From Pseudoalteromonas ulvae UL12 (GTDB lineage: Bacteria; Pseudomonadota; Gammaproteobacteria; Enterobacterales; Alteromonadaceae), in the NCBI RefSeq assembly GCF_014925405.1, contig NZ_AQHJ01000035.1, forward strand, positions 372,001 through 436,000: DNA of 64,000 nucleotides. The letters run 5' to 3'. How positions within the stretch are numbered: the first letter of the stretch is position 1; the number at the start of each line of letters is the position of its first letter. This document shows positions 44,505-54,022 of this stretch, one piece after another. The notes beneath the pieces are model-generated. The model saw only the letters and a program-made list of their open reading frames with translations. It was not told the DNA's origin and did no database searches. The translations under genes were made by a program, and so were the position numbers.

Positions 44505-45159
44505 GGGAATTTCCAGGTTCAATGGCCAGCATTTCTTCGGCAATGGCGATGATTTCTTCGGCCGCTTTTCCTTTTGGGTCAATTTCAATCACAGATTCGC
44601 CATTTTCTTCGCTATCATCATAAATATTTCGACTATAGGTAATGGCATCGAGCACATTAATACCAAATGAGTCACACACTTCTTTTGCCTCTAAGATACG
44701 GCTAGCTTGATTAGGTAAAGACGGACATTGTGTCATGACAAATGATGCATTGAGTTTGGGATTAACCATTTTACACGTAGATAGAATATCTTCCATATGA
44801 GGCACTGTTTTTAAATCACGGCGCTTAGGACGAAGTGGGATTAAAACATGGTCAGCAACAGACATAGCTGCGCGCAGTGCAAGGTTATCTTGACCGCCAC
44901 AATCGACCACTAAAAAATCATAATGATTCTCTAAACTGAGCAGATCATTGCGGATTTTACCGTATAACTGTACACAGTTGATGATGGGCAATTGTGGGTT
45001 ACTTGAACGGGCTTGGATCCAATCTGACGTTGTGCGCTGCGGATCGCAGTCGACCATAAGGACAGTCGCTTCTTTATATTTGGCGAGGTAAACCGCGATA
45101 TTTTGTGCCAAACAGCTTTTACCACTGCCACCTTTTTCGCCACCAATCAAAATAATCAT
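44491..45159 (-). CDS. ParA/MinD-type ATPase (orphan)
   Basis: 222 residues from the ATG at 45159 with AGGGG 7 nt upstream. The deviant Walker A is GGEKGGSGKSCLAQN near residues 6-14 (signature Lys present), switch I contains DCDPQRTTSDW near 45 and switch II VVDCGGQDN near 85. These proteins position cargo by ATP-driven dimerisation on DNA or membrane. The gene lies 11 bp after a PilZ gene and overlaps an RHH gene. No parS-like repeats or replication gene are nearby, so the cargo is probably not a plasmid; a chemotaxis or pole-related role is possible. Confidence 0.88.
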   Translation of the reverse strand: MIILIGGEKGGSGKSCLAQNIAVYLAKYKEATVLMVDCDPQRTTSDWIQARSSNPQLPIINCVQLYGKIRNDLLSLENHYDFLVVDCGGQDNLALRAAMSVADHVLIPLRPKRRDLKTVPHMEDILSTCKMVNPKLNASFVMTQCPSLPNQASRILEAKEVCDSFGINVLDAITYSRNIYDDSEENGESVIEIDPKGKAAEEIIAIAEEMLAIEPGNSHEFS

Positions 45160-45169
45160 CTTATTGCCC

Positions 45170-45475
45170 CTAATCGTTTGAAAAAATAAGGCCAATATCA
45201 AACCAGCCATGAGGTTGTTGTTGGACGCGAATGACTTTGGCGTGTCGCAGGGTTGTGAGCGCTTGGCGCGGTTTGAAAAAGACCTGTACGGGGGTATCTA
45301 TAGCTATGCTTTGTTCTAAGCTGAACTTTAAGCCACCATTTGAAACATCCACACACATCACATCTCGGCTTTGTGGCTCACCTTGTTGGTTTTGCCACAC
45401 GATTGAAATAAGCTCTTTTTCCATATCGAGGCGCATTGAGGAACGTCGGTCCAAAAAATCTTGCTCATCACTCAT
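45170..45475 (-). CDS. PilZ-domain protein
   Basis: 101 residues, a single PilZ domain. The c-di-GMP binding signature is present: RRSSMR near residues 10-15 (RxxxR type) and DVSNGGLKF near 43-51 (D/NxSxxG). A glycine- and hydrophobic-rich C-terminus (GWFDIGLIF) closes the barrel. It is the first gene of the operon with the ParA ATPase and RHH protein, suggesting that c-di-GMP levels feed into a ParA-driven localisation system (inference). Confidence 0.85.
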   Translation of the reverse strand: MSDEQDFLDRRSSMRLDMEKELISIVWQNQQGEPQSRDVMCVDVSNGGLKFSLEQSIAIDTPVQVFFKPRQALTTLRHAKVIRVQQQPHGWFDIGLIFSND

Positions 45476-45583
45476 AGCAACTTCTCCATTTTTAATTGTG
45501 TTCGCACGTCTTTTAAAAATGTAGCTGATGTTGGCAAAAAAACGAATAATCGTTTCGTTTTGGGAAATAATTTATGCAGTAAT

Positions 45584-45631
45584 AAAAAAGGGTTAGCTTA
45601 TAAAATGTAATGCACATTTGTAAGCTAACCC
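45584..45631 (-). terminator. Terminator of the FabH-like gene
   Basis: On the minus strand GGGTTAGCTTA and TAAGCTAACCC (45590-45600 and 45621-45631) form an 11-bp perfect stem; inner bases ACATTT/AAATGT extend it. TTTTTTATT follows. It lies 27 bp after the gene stop. Confidence 0.9.
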
Positions 45632-45657
45632 TGTTGTTGGTTTAGTATCTCATAACG

Positions 45658-46734
45658 CTAATTTTGATTCGCACACCCTTTAATTGCATCTTCGAGCAAC
45701 TCAAGTGCAGTTAAGTCCGAATGCGGTAACTGAGCACTGGGTGGATTAATCGGCTCGACTCGCTCGCCCCATTTGATATAACTGGCCGCCCAAGTCAGGC
45801 CGGCTCCAAATGCTGCAGACATGATATTTGCATTAGGTTGAATAAGGCCATTTTCGACTGCTTCACATAAAGCAATCGGCACAGTCGCCGCTGATGTATT
45901 GCCGTATTTATTGATATTGACCATGATTTTATCGTCATCAACCGATAAGCGCTGTGCAATTGCTTGTATGATTCTTAAATTAGCTTGATGGGGAATTAAT
46001 ACATCGATATCTGCAAGAGGTAAATCGGCTTGGTTGAGCACATCATCACAGGCGTCACTCATGCCTTTGACCGCACGTTTAAAGATTTCACGCCCTTCAA
46101 ATAAAATATCAGAAGGCCCAACAGGTGCTTGATATTTGTTGATATCACTACCGAAATTGGTGATATGAAGAATGTCACGATCAGTACTATCACATCCAGT
46201 TTTGGTGGCCATTAAACCTGTGGCCTCTTCGGTCGCTTCAAGCACAACGGCGCCCGCACCGTCACCAAATAACACTGCGCTATCTCGACGTGCCCAGTTG
46301 ACATACCAAGTCATTCTTTCTGCGCCAATTACAACCGCTTTTTTGATCATTCCAGCTTGAATTTGGGCAGTGGCGTTTTGCAGCGCATATAAAAAGCCAG
46401 AACAGGCTGCGTTAACATCGCAAGCAGCTGCGCCGGTCGCGCCAATATTTTTTTGCACTAACGAGGCGGTGTTTGCCACTAATGTTGAAGGAGTGCAAGT
46501 CGCGAGTAACACAAGGTCAATGTCACTGCCAGATATATCTGCACAGTCTAGAGCGTTTTGGGCAGCAGCAGTTGCAAGGGCGGCTGTGGAGACATGGCTG
46601 ACTCGGCGTTCACTGATCCCTGTACGAGAAGTGATCCACTCATCGTTTGTATCAACAATTGTGCTGATTGCATCGTTGGTTAAAATTGCAGGAGGTAAAC
46701 ATTTCCCCCAACCAGTAATTTTGCCATATAACAT
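45658..46734 (-). CDS. 3-oxoacyl-ACP synthase III-like protein (FabH family)
   Basis: 358 residues from the ATG at 46734 (GGA 8 nt upstream). It has the KASIII fold with the full catalytic triad: C111 in [11 protein letters not shown], His in IPHQANLRI near 250 and Asn in [11 protein letters not shown] near 282. It starts fatty acid or polyketide-like chains by condensing acyl-CoA with malonyl-ACP. No fab cluster genes are adjacent, so it is likely an additional FabH with its own starter specificity. A 25-residue C-terminal extension goes beyond typical FabH (about 320-330). Confidence 0.9.
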   Translation of the reverse strand: MLYGKITGWGKCLPPAILTNDAISTIVDTNDEWITSRTGISERRVSHVSTAALATAAAQNALDCADISGSDIDLVLLATCTPSTLVANTASLVQKNIGATGAAACDVNAACSGFLYALQNATAQIQAGMIKKAVVIGAERMTWYVNWARRDSAVLFGDGAGAVVLEATEEATGLMATKTGCDSTDRDILHITNFGSDINKYQAPVGPSDILFEGREIFKRAVKGMSDACDDVLNQADLPLADIDVLIPHQANLRIIQAIAQRLSVDDDKIMVNINKYGNTSAATVPIALCEAVENGLIQPNANIMSAAFGAGLTWAASYIKWGERVEPINPPSAQLPHSDLTALELLEDAIKGCANQN

Positions 46735-46964
46735 GTTGTGTTCCAAAGTGTTTGTTGCTGCATCCAGTGTAGTGGAAGTTCTGCATTTGTGATGTGGTCA
46801 GAGGAGTTATAGCAAAATCAGCACTTGAACTCTAGCGATAATATCGAATTGCCGCTTTTGGCTGTGTTTATTGTTTTATTTGAGGCAATTAGCGCAAACC
46901 TTTTTGATTTAATCCAAGCTGTGATATTAATAAATGCTGGATGAATTTAATGAGTATGCATGTA

Positions 46965-48296
46965 ATGAAAACAATAATAAAAACCGCCGCTTTGACGCTC
47001 AATTTTCTTGCATTGACAGTCGCTTTGGCTGCGTATGGTCAAGTCGATACACTTATTTATGGTGGCACTGTGCTTGTGACGCCGGGCGAAAAACCGTTAC
47101 AAGCACAAACGCTTTTGATAGAAAAAGGGCAAATTGTGCGCATTGACTCTGGGTATAAATCAGCTCTCGAGCTAGAACTTAATGATGTAGATGTTATTGA
47201 TTTAAAAGATAGTTATCTGTTACCTGGTTTGATTGATATGCACGTTCATTTAACTTTCGAGCGAGACCCAAACGCTAATCCCCATCGTTGGTTAACACAA
47301 GAGGATGCCGATCAAGCTCTTACGGCATTGCCTTATTTAGCACGCACGTTAAATGCTGGATTCACTACAGTGCGAGATTTAGGCGGTTCATACAAAGTGA
47401 TTTTCCCCCTTAAGCGAGCGGTGAATGCGCATACGATAAAAGGGCCGCGCATTTTTGCTGCGGGTGATTTTATTTCAGCAAGTGGTGGTCACGGTGATTT
47501 ACATGGTTATCGCCACGACGTCACAGAACTTTTTACTGGGGGCTTAGGCATTTGTAATGGCGCTGATGATTGTCGTCGCGCTGTACGTGAAGTGATTAAA
47601 AGTGGCGCTGATGTCATTAAAATCACTGCGACAGGAGGGGTGTTGAGTAACACGGCTGCGGGGGTAAAACAACAATTAACCGATGCAGAGTTACGCGCAA
47701 TTGTAGAAACGGCGCATCGTTTAGGGCGAAAAGTGACGGCTCACGCCCATGGCACCGATGGGATCAATGCGGCAATTCGCGCGGGCGTTGATTCAATTGA
47801 ACATGGCTCATATTTAAATAAAGAGTCAATCACACTGTTTAAAAAACATGGCACTTATTTAGTGCCTACGCTGCTTGCTGGCGCAACGGTGACAGAGGAA
47901 GTGCTAACAAATCCTGCCATGCCGCCCGCGATCGTAGATAAAGTGAAGCAAGTGGCCCCGTTGATGGAAAGCGCGTTTCGCAGTGCCCTCAAACATCGGA
48001 TTAATATTGCGTTTGGCACAGATTCTGGTGTGTCAAAACACGGTGACAATAGTAAAGAATTTGCTTTGATGGTTCGTTATGGCATGACACCTCAACAAGC
48101 GATTGTCAGTGCCACTCGCTCGGCGGCACAACTACTTGGCCAACAAAATCGTATAGGGGATTTAGAGCCCGGTAAATATGCTGATATCATTGCAGTAAAA
48201 GGTGATCCAGAGCAAAATATTCAACTACTCTCAAAGGTACACTTTGTGATGAAAGAAGGGGTTGTGTATAAACATGAAAAGTCACATTCCGATTGA
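46965..48296 (+). CDS. Exported amidohydrolase (imidazolonepropionase/Xaa-Pro dipeptidase-like)
   Basis: 443 residues from the ATG at 46965, chosen because a signal peptide (KTIIKTAALTLNFLALTVALA, in parts: KTAALTL, LTVALA) starts there; ATGs 9 and 24 bp upstream are possible. The metal site motifs are all seen: DMHVHL near 92, metal-bridging Lys region VIKITATGG near 218, TAHAHGTDG near 258, IEHGSYL near 281 and GTDSGVSKHGDN near 348. Secreted members of this family hydrolyse dipeptides or cyclic amides. It overlaps the DUF4440-like gene. Confidence 0.9.
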   Translation: MKTIIKTAALTLNFLALTVALAAYGQVDTLIYGGTVLVTPGEKPLQAQTLLIEKGQIVRIDSGYKSALELELNDVDVIDLKDSYLLPGLIDMHVHLTFERDPNANPHRWLTQEDADQALTALPYLARTLNAGFTTVRDLGGSYKVIFPLKRAVNAHTIKGPRIFAAGDFISASGGHGDLHGYRHDVTELFTGGLGICNGADDCRRAVREVIKSGADVIKITATGGVLSNTAAGVKQQLTDAELRAIVETAHRLGRKVTAHAHGTDGINAAIRAGVDSIEHGSYLNKESITLFKKHGTYLVPTLLAGATVTEEVLTNPAMPPAIVDKVKQVAPLMESAFRSALKHRINIAFGTDSGVSKHGDNSKEFALMVRYGMTPQQAIVSATRSAAQLLGQQNRIGDLEPGKYADIIAVKGDPEQNIQLLSKVHFVMKEGVVYKHEKSHSD

Positions 48297-48678
48297 ACGT
48301 GAGTTAGCGCAGCAATTAATCACCCTGGAGTGTGCGCTATTAAAACCCAATGTCAGAGCGTCTGCGCAAATGCTTGATAATCTTCTTGCTGATGAGTTTA
48401 TTGAATTTTCAGCAACAGGAAAATGCTTTGATAAGCAACATGTTCTGACACGTTTACCGGGGGAGTTGATGCCTGAGTTCCATAATCAGGATTTTGATGT
48501 TCGCTTGATTAATGAGGGGCTTGCACAAGTGACGTATCGAGCCCGCTTGCAACGAGATAAAGAGCCAAGACCGCAATACTCGAATCGCAGCTCGTTATGG
48601 CGACAAACCGAAGATGGCTGGCAAATGGTTTTTCATCAAGGCACCCCTTGCGCAGAATTTACCTTAAAACATAAGTAA
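48274..48678 (+). CDS. DUF4440/SnoaL-like protein
   Basis: 134 residues from the ATG at 48274, which overlaps the amidohydrolase gene by 23 bp, so the two are translationally linked. The pattern ELAQQLITLECALLKP, LLADEFIEFSATGKCFDK and SSLWRQTEDGWQMVFHQGTP (given in parts: LADEFIEFSATGK, SLWRQTEDGWQMVFHQGTP) is typical of DUF4440 NTF2-fold proteins. Catalytic role unknown. It may support the amidohydrolase or simply share its transcript. Confidence 0.8.
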   Translation: MKSHIPIERELAQQLITLECALLKPNVRASAQMLDNLLADEFIEFSATGKCFDKQHVLTRLPGELMPEFHNQDFDVRLINEGLAQVTYRARLQRDKEPRPQYSNRSSLWRQTEDGWQMVFHQGTPCAEFTLKHK

Positions 48679-48712
48679 ACCTGAGTGAATCAACCTAAAA
48701 ATAAGGACGGAT

Positions 48713-49981
48713 GTGAAGAAGTGGTCGTTTAAACGCGGCGGTGCGATGGATAAACTGCTGCTATTGCGCAGTGGCTCGATTATTATTCAGTTGGCGACTG
48801 TGGTTGGGATATTTTTTCTAATGGATTTGGCCATTGCGGTGATGCCGATTTTATTAGTGATTTTTGCTGAAACAGTGTTTCATTTACTCAGCATATTGGT
48901 GTATCGCCAGCGTCATGTTCGTCAGTTTGATTTAGTGCTGCAATTATTAGCAGATGTCATCTTTTTAACCTTGTTGCTGTCGCTCAGTGGCGGTGCGACC
49001 AATGCTTTTGTGTCTTTATTGCTTTTGCCTATTGTTATCGCGGCAGTGAGTTTGCCTACGCGCTGGTTAGCCTTAGTGTCGGTTGCTGCAATGGCGGCGT
49101 ACAGTGTGATGTTATTAAAAATGCCCACCCACAGCATGCATCACATGGATATGAACAATCATTTCATCGGAATGTGGGTCAATTTTATTTTGTCGGCGCT
49201 GGTGGTGACATTTGTTGTTGGGGCATTGGCTCGTATGATCAGCGAACGAGAGCAAGCCATCGCGAAGCAGCGAGAAGAACAACTGCGCCAAGAGCAATTA
49301 CTGGCATTGGGGTTAGCGTCAACACAAGTCACTCATCAGTTAGCGACGCCACTGGCGACCTTGCAGTTATTGTATGATGAACTGTGTGATAATCAACCTA
49401 ACAACCCCGTTGTCGCAGAAATGGCAGAACCAATACAAGAGTGCAGTTCGCAATTGCGCTCGTTTACAGAATTTGCCACCAGTATTCGCGAAAAAACCCC
49501 TCAGGACTTTTGCGTTGACACGCTTGTTACACAACTCAAAGAGCTGTTTCAGCTGCAGTTTCCGCTTCAGCAGTTTGTGGTGAGTCCGGTAGAATTACCC
49601 GACATGTATATCCAAGGGGATGGTTTATTACTTCCTGCGTTATTTAATCTGCTGCAAAATGCCGTACAAGCAAATGAGCGCGTAAGGCAGCATACCGTAG
49701 AGCTTACACTGACGTTTGATGACGCTTTAAGGGTGCAATTTTTAATACGTGATTATGGGAAAGGGCTCAGTCCACAGCGGCATTTCGCACTGGGTGAGCA
49801 GTTGCAACCAAGTGAACATGGCTTTGGGATGGCACTGTTGCTCTCTAATGCAACAATTGAACGCTTTAAAGGGCATTTATCGTTAACTAATCATCCCGAG
49901 CAAGGGGCGATAGCGTGTGTTGATTTACCTTTAATACTCGCGCCTCATTCGAAAACAATAGCACCGGCAGGTATGGCATGA
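48713..49981 (+). CDS. Sensor histidine kinase, RegB/PrrB-like
   Basis: 422 residues, GTG start with AAGGACGG just upstream. Six membrane helices (about 18-170) precede the HisKA domain with phospho-acceptor H208 in STQVTHQLATPLATL. The ATPase domain has NLLQNAVQAN (N box), DYGKGLSP (G1) and HGFGMALLL (G2). The loop before the last helix pair is Met/His-rich (residues 136-155, MPTHSMHHMDMNNH core), which could bind copper. RegB kinases sense redox state. The stop overlaps the response-regulator start by 4 bp (ATGA). Confidence 0.9.
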   Translation: MKKWSFKRGGAMDKLLLLRSGSIIIQLATVVGIFFLMDLAIAVMPILLVIFAETVFHLLSILVYRQRHVRQFDLVLQLLADVIFLTLLLSLSGGATNAFVSLLLLPIVIAAVSLPTRWLALVSVAAMAAYSVMLLKMPTHSMHHMDMNNHFIGMWVNFILSALVVTFVVGALARMISEREQAIAKQREEQLRQEQLLALGLASTQVTHQLATPLATLQLLYDELCDNQPNNPVVAEMAEPIQECSSQLRSFTEFATSIREKTPQDFCVDTLVTQLKELFQLQFPLQQFVVSPVELPDMYIQGDGLLLPALFNLLQNAVQANERVRQHTVELTLTFDDALRVQFLIRDYGKGLSPQRHFALGEQLQPSEHGFGMALLLSNATIERFKGHLSLTNHPEQGAIACVDLPLILAPHSKTIAPAGMA

Positions 49982-50496
49982 AACTGATGGTTATTGAAGA
50001 TGATCGTGCCTTTGCCAATGTACTGACACGCCGATTTTCTCAGCAAGGCTTTGAATGCCAACAAGTCAATGCGTGGTGTGATGCACTGTGTGCTTGCCAG
50101 CAATTTAAGCCTAGTCATATTTTGCTTGATATGAAATTAGCACAAGACAATGGCTTGCAGTTGATCAAACCATTGCGCGCTGCCAACCCTGCTGCGCGCA
50201 TTGTATTATTAACGGGCTTTGCCAGTATAGCCACCGCCGTGGAAGCAATTCGCCTTGGCGCCGATGATTATTTGGCAAAACCAGCAGACACGCAGACAAT
50301 TTTTAAAGCTTTAACCGGCGTATCCCAGTTACCTGAGCTGGCTGATGAAATCATGTCGGCAGAACGGTTAGAATGGGAGCATATCCAGCAAGCGCTCAAT
50401 GCAAATGATGGAAATGTCTCAGCGACAGCGCGCCAATTGGGTATGCACCGACGTACTTTACAGCGAAAATTACAAAAAAGGCCCGTACTGCGTTAA
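49978..50496 (+). CDS. Response regulator, RegA/PrrA/ActR-like
   Basis: 172 residues. The receiver domain (1-115) has acidic residues E7-D8-D9, phospho-acceptor D51 in ILLDMKL, the switch Thr in LLTGFAS and Lys in YLAKPAD. The C-terminal Fis-type HTH ends with ARQLGMHRRTLQRKLQKRP (core GMHRRTLQRKL), the RegA hallmark. It is coupled to the kinase gene by a 4-bp overlap and controls transcription in response to it. Targets probably include the convergent TonB receptor region (inference). Confidence 0.92.
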   Translation: MKLMVIEDDRAFANVLTRRFSQQGFECQQVNAWCDALCACQQFKPSHILLDMKLAQDNGLQLIKPLRAANPAARIVLLTGFASIATAVEAIRLGADDYLAKPADTQTIFKALTGVSQLPELADEIMSAERLEWEHIQQALNANDGNVSATARQLGMHRRTLQRKLQKRPVLR

Positions 50497-50513
50497 TCAG
50501 CACGGGCTTTTTA
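50481..50513. terminator. Terminator between the response regulator and the TonB receptor
   Basis: GCCCGTACTG (50481-50490) pairs with CAGCACGGGC (50498-50507) with one mismatch, followed by TTTTTAG on the plus strand and an A-rich run on the other side. It overlaps the regulator's last codons. Confidence 0.85.
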
Positions 50514-50526
50514 GTTATCGGCATGT

Positions 50527-52584
50527 TTAAAACTGATAACTCAGTGCCACATAGCCATTGCGACCGATTGCTGTAATTGGCTTACCCACAGCCATTGCAT
50601 TCCCTGCTGCTCGGTTTAATCCCGCTAAATGTTCATGGTAGGTTTTATCAAGTAAATTACTGATCCCGACACTCAAAGTAAACGCCTGCTGGGTGTAATA
50701 ATCTAAATGCCAATTCAATAAAGCATAGCCTGCAGAGGTTTTTTCATTATTGATTTCACTGACTCGGCTTTGCTTGTGATAAGCGGTCACATTGAATTTA
50801 GTTTGCCAATTACTCGCACTGAAATGCAGATTCACTTGGCCGTTGAGTGGAGCAATGCGATATAAGTCATCGTTAATATCATCACGTGTGCCTCGTACAT
50901 AACTGGCTAAGCCACTGAGTTGCCAGTGTTGATTGACTCGATATTGCCAATTGAGATCTGCGCCGTACAAACTAGCATCAATGTTACTAAATACCAGTGG
51001 AGAGGAGTCTCCCATCATGTTCGCGGCCATTTTTACATGACTGCTCTCTGCTGGTGTACCTTGAATATAATCATCAATTTGTTGATAAAAAATCTGTGGG
51101 GCCACACTGAAATTGTCGCTTTGATAGTTAAAACCTAAATTCGCTTGGTAGGCGGTTTCGGGGGCGAGATTAATGTTACCAATATAGGTTTTACCATCGG
51201 CAAGTCCGCCGGTTGCTTGCATAGGCAACCAAAGATAGCGTTCTTGATAACTGGCCGCGCGCTGTTTAACGGCCAACGCATAGTTCAACAATAACGTATC
51301 TGAGTACTGATACTGGCTGTGGTAAGACACATCAAACGTAGTGTCAGTGACTGATTTATCGGCTTGATTAAATGCATCTTGGAGCATTTTAACATGAGGC
51401 ATCATCATGGCCATTGAGTGGCTAACATCGTGTGCATCGGCGTTGTTTTGTTTGATGCGAACTCCAAATGTATTGGTCAGTGCAGCCGCTTTATGTTGAT
51501 ACTGTGCAAAGATCGAATGGCGTTCATCGCTCACTTGGTTAAAGTTAACCAAGTTAAACATTGGATTAGTTGGGTTGGTAATCACGGAATCATGCTCGCT
51601 TGTGATGCCTTCTATCCCAAACTGCCAGTGCTGGTTTTTGGCGTTGAGCGCATAGCTATGACCCGACATGACGGCGGTGTTATAGCGATGCATTGTAGGC
51701 ATGTTGTGCATACGTAACGAAAAGTTATCCATACCATGCCTTGCATCTTGGTAGCTGTAACGCCAATTGATAGACCAATCTTGAACCGTTGACAATCCAT
51801 TGGCTGACCAGTGTTCTGTGTCGATATAATCAATATCCATCGGTAAAGCGGCTGTGCCAGATGGCCCGGTATCAACCTTATCCCATTTTAATCTGGCTGT
51901 GTGTTGCTCGTTTTCAATCGCAACAGCTGCACCCATCATAGTTTTGTCATACTCACTAGGCGTTATTTTGTTGTTTGAACCATCGGTAAAATTATCGGCT
52001 TTTTGATGATTCAAATACGCAAACCCCGCCATACCTTGCTGGCTAATATTGATGTCACTACTCAGAGTATGACCATGTGTATTTTGATTATAACTGCCCG
52101 TTAAGTGTCCAGAAATATCCATTTCATTACTGTCGCTGCTCACTTGCGCGGTTTTTAATTTCACCTCGACGGTTCCCCCTAATGAATCTAATGCACTGCT
52201 CACTGGAGAAATCGAGCGGTAAACTGAAATAGATTCGACCAAATTAGGGTTCACATAACTGAGTGGCGCGTCCATGGCATTGGGACCTGCACCACGAATG
52301 GTTTGACCCGATAACGTGGTTGCAACCCGATCGCCATACAGGCCGCGATATTGCGCAATACCAGTGATCGGGCCGTTACTGTTACTGTTTGCACCAGGAA
52401 CCGATTTAAGCCATTGGCTGACTTCTGGTGTGTTGACATCCGCTTGGGCGTGTTCGATAGAAAAAGAGTTAAGAGGTTGATGCTGACCACTGATAGTAAT
52501 AATTTCAATCCCTTCAACGGTGTTGGCGTTAGCTGGTGCAATCGAGAGCCCGAGCATTGCTGTGCAAATGAGTGACAGTTTCAT
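50527..52584 (-). CDS. TonB-dependent receptor, Met/His-rich (possible copper receptor)
   Basis: 685 residues: a signal peptide (1-20), a plug with YRGLYGDRVATTLSGQTIRG (core YRGLYGDRV) and LDSLGGTVEVKL, and a C-terminal barrel ending VALSYQF. Extracellular loops are unusually Met/His-rich, for example LRMHNMPTMHRYN near 285, SHSMAMMMPHVKML near 395 and HVKMAANMMGD near 520. This recalls OprC/NosA copper receptors. The adjacent RegB-like kinase has a similar Met/His patch. Ligand identity is inference. It converges on the response-regulator gene. Confidence 0.88.
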   Translation of the reverse strand: MKLSLICTAMLGLSIAPANANTVEGIEIITISGQHQPLNSFSIEHAQADVNTPEVSQWLKSVPGANSNSNGPITGIAQYRGLYGDRVATTLSGQTIRGAGPNAMDAPLSYVNPNLVESISVYRSISPVSSALDSLGGTVEVKLKTAQVSSDSNEMDISGHLTGSYNQNTHGHTLSSDINISQQGMAGFAYLNHQKADNFTDGSNNKITPSEYDKTMMGAAVAIENEQHTARLKWDKVDTGPSGTAALPMDIDYIDTEHWSANGLSTVQDWSINWRYSYQDARHGMDNFSLRMHNMPTMHRYNTAVMSGHSYALNAKNQHWQFGIEGITSEHDSVITNPTNPMFNLVNFNQVSDERHSIFAQYQHKAAALTNTFGVRIKQNNADAHDVSHSMAMMMPHVKMLQDAFNQADKSVTDTTFDVSYHSQYQYSDTLLLNYALAVKQRAASYQERYLWLPMQATGGLADGKTYIGNINLAPETAYQANLGFNYQSDNFSVAPQIFYQQIDDYIQGTPAESSHVKMAANMMGDSSPLVFSNIDASLYGADLNWQYRVNQHWQLSGLASYVRGTRDDINDDLYRIAPLNGQVNLHFSASNWQTKFNVTAYHKQSRVSEINNEKTSAGYALLNWHLDYYTQQAFTLSVGISNLLDKTYHEHLAGLNRAAGNAMAVGKPITAIGRNGYVALSYQF

Positions 52585-52826
52585 GGTGTTTTCCTATACA
52601 TATTAACGTCATGAATTTTCACAATAAAACGGTATTAAAACAAAAGGTGTTAGCAAAAGTGCGACAATATGTCGCACCTAAAGCAGCCGCTCACTAAATT
52701 AATTAATGCGCTTTTGGCAATAAACTTGTTTTATCTTGATCTCAGCACTAGCTTTGAAGTAATAACTAACAGCAACAGTCCTCATATCGGTTGAGGTTAC
52801 TTGACTCTAATGTATTTTTTGAACTC

Positions 52827-53240
52827 ATGACTATCGATTTAACACATCTTAATTTTGGTGCCATATTAGTGGCTTCCTGCTCCTCATTTTTATTATGGGG
52901 GCTGTGGTATTCACCTTGGTTGTTTGAAATATCTTGGCTGGAAACATCGGGCCTAACACCATTTGATTTACAAAATGCCGATCCAAAAAAAGTAATGAGT
53001 GTGTCGTTTGTTGCCGCAGTAATGATTAGCTGCTTGTTTGCGATTTTGATTGGTCCAAGCCCGCATCCGGGCAGTGCGGTTTTGTTTGGTTTTGTGACCG
53101 GGATAGGCTGGATTTCCAGTGTGCTGGCCATTAATTATGTATTTGAGCAAAAACCGCTAAAGTTATTTTTAATCAATGCTGGCTACCATACTCTGCAATT
53201 TACTTTGATTGGCGCGGTGTTTGGCTTTTGGCCTTATTGA
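52827..53240 (+). CDS. DUF1761 membrane protein
   Basis: 137 residues from the ATG at 52827. Four hydrophobic helices, with the DUF1761 features LWGLWYSPWLF near 24-34 and a central FVAAVMISCLFA (about 60-71), then GFVTGIGWISSVLAINYVFEQ (in parts: GWISSVLAINYVFE) and LFLINAGYHTLQF. These are small inner-membrane proteins of unknown role. A following small zinc-ribbon gene lies 40 bp downstream and may be co-transcribed. Confidence 0.85.
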   Translation: MTIDLTHLNFGAILVASCSSFLLWGLWYSPWLFEISWLETSGLTPFDLQNADPKKVMSVSFVAAVMISCLFAILIGPSPHPGSAVLFGFVTGIGWISSVLAINYVFEQKPLKLFLINAGYHTLQFTLIGAVFGFWPY

Positions 53241-53280
53241 TCTGTTAAACTGCTGACATCTACTTTTACCACATTTGATT

Positions 53281-53532
53281 ATGGCTAAACCAAATAAAAC
53301 AGGGCCGAGTAAAACCGTCGATATCTTTTGTAAAAAATGCAAAACACCGCTTTATAAATATCGCAAAGGCGGTAAAGGGGCGCTGGTCAAATGCTTTATT
53401 GAGCGGATCAGCCAAGATTATACTGAGCAAGAAGGTGTGTGCCCGGGGTGTGAACAACAATTTGCTCGGCGCTGCCTGATCCGGGGTGTGCCGGCCTTAA
53501 AAATAATGGGTGGTAAAGTCCACCATAAATAA
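53281..53532 (+). CDS. Small zinc-ribbon-like protein, 83 aa
   Basis: 83 residues from the ATG at 53281 (an ATG two codons upstream is an alternative). Two CxxC pairs are seen: CKKC near residue 17 and CPGC near 57, with an additional Cys between and after. The spacing fits a zinc ribbon or rubredoxin-like knuckle. The protein is basic and may bind nucleic acid. Similar small proteins are widespread in Alteromonadales and Vibrionales without known function. Confidence 0.75.
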   Translation: MAKPNKTGPSKTVDIFCKKCKTPLYKYRKGGKGALVKCFIERISQDYTEQEGVCPGCEQQFARRCLIRGVPALKIMGGKVHHK

Positions 53533-53738
53533 GTTTAATCGGTTTATTGCATCAAGAGGCAAAACTTCATCGTCGAAGCGGATAAATGTCCTTATGTGTG
53601 TCGATTATTACTTTTAGAATAACGCGTTTTGTCGAGCTCATACTGAGTTCAACTACAAGCTGTTTCATGGAATAGAAAAACGTCCTCCCCATGGATAGGG
53701 CCAGCATATTTGGACGCATCACAAGCTTGGAGTGTTAA

Positions 53739-53996
53739 ATGACGGATTTACTGTTTGATATTATCGGAATGTCGGGAACCTTTTTGGTTGTCGGTTCTTT
53801 TTTCTTGTTGCAGTTAGGAAAAGCCGATCCTACTGGTTTAAAATATAATTTGATGAATTTGACAGGGGCTATCTTATTATTGATAAGTCTCTGTTATAAT
53901 TTCAATTTAGCCAGTTTTGTAATTGAATTATTTTGGATTGCAGCCTCATTGATTGGTCTATACAAATATTGTACTAAACCTAAGGTGGCAGCTTAA
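53739..53996 (+). CDS. Small membrane protein, CBU_0592-like
   Basis: 85 residues with three hydrophobic helices: DIIGMSGTFLVVGSFFLLQ (in parts: GMSGTFLVVGSFF), LMNLTGAILLLISL and FVIELFWIAASLIGLYKY (in parts: ELFWIAASLIG). This is the pattern of CBU_0592-like proteins, where a conserved Glu-x-x-W lies in the last helix. It may share a transcript with the gene at 54023, which follows after 26 bp. Function unknown. Confidence 0.8.
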   Translation: MTDLLFDIIGMSGTFLVVGSFFLLQLGKADPTGLKYNLMNLTGAILLLISLCYNFNLASFVIELFWIAASLIGLYKYCTKPKVAA

Positions 53997-54022
53997 CCTA
54001 ATCAAAGGAGTGATTGTTATTT

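Noticed and set aside
44136..45159. Plasmid partition locus
   Set aside because: No replication gene and no parS-like repeats are nearby, and the flanking genes are chromosomal.
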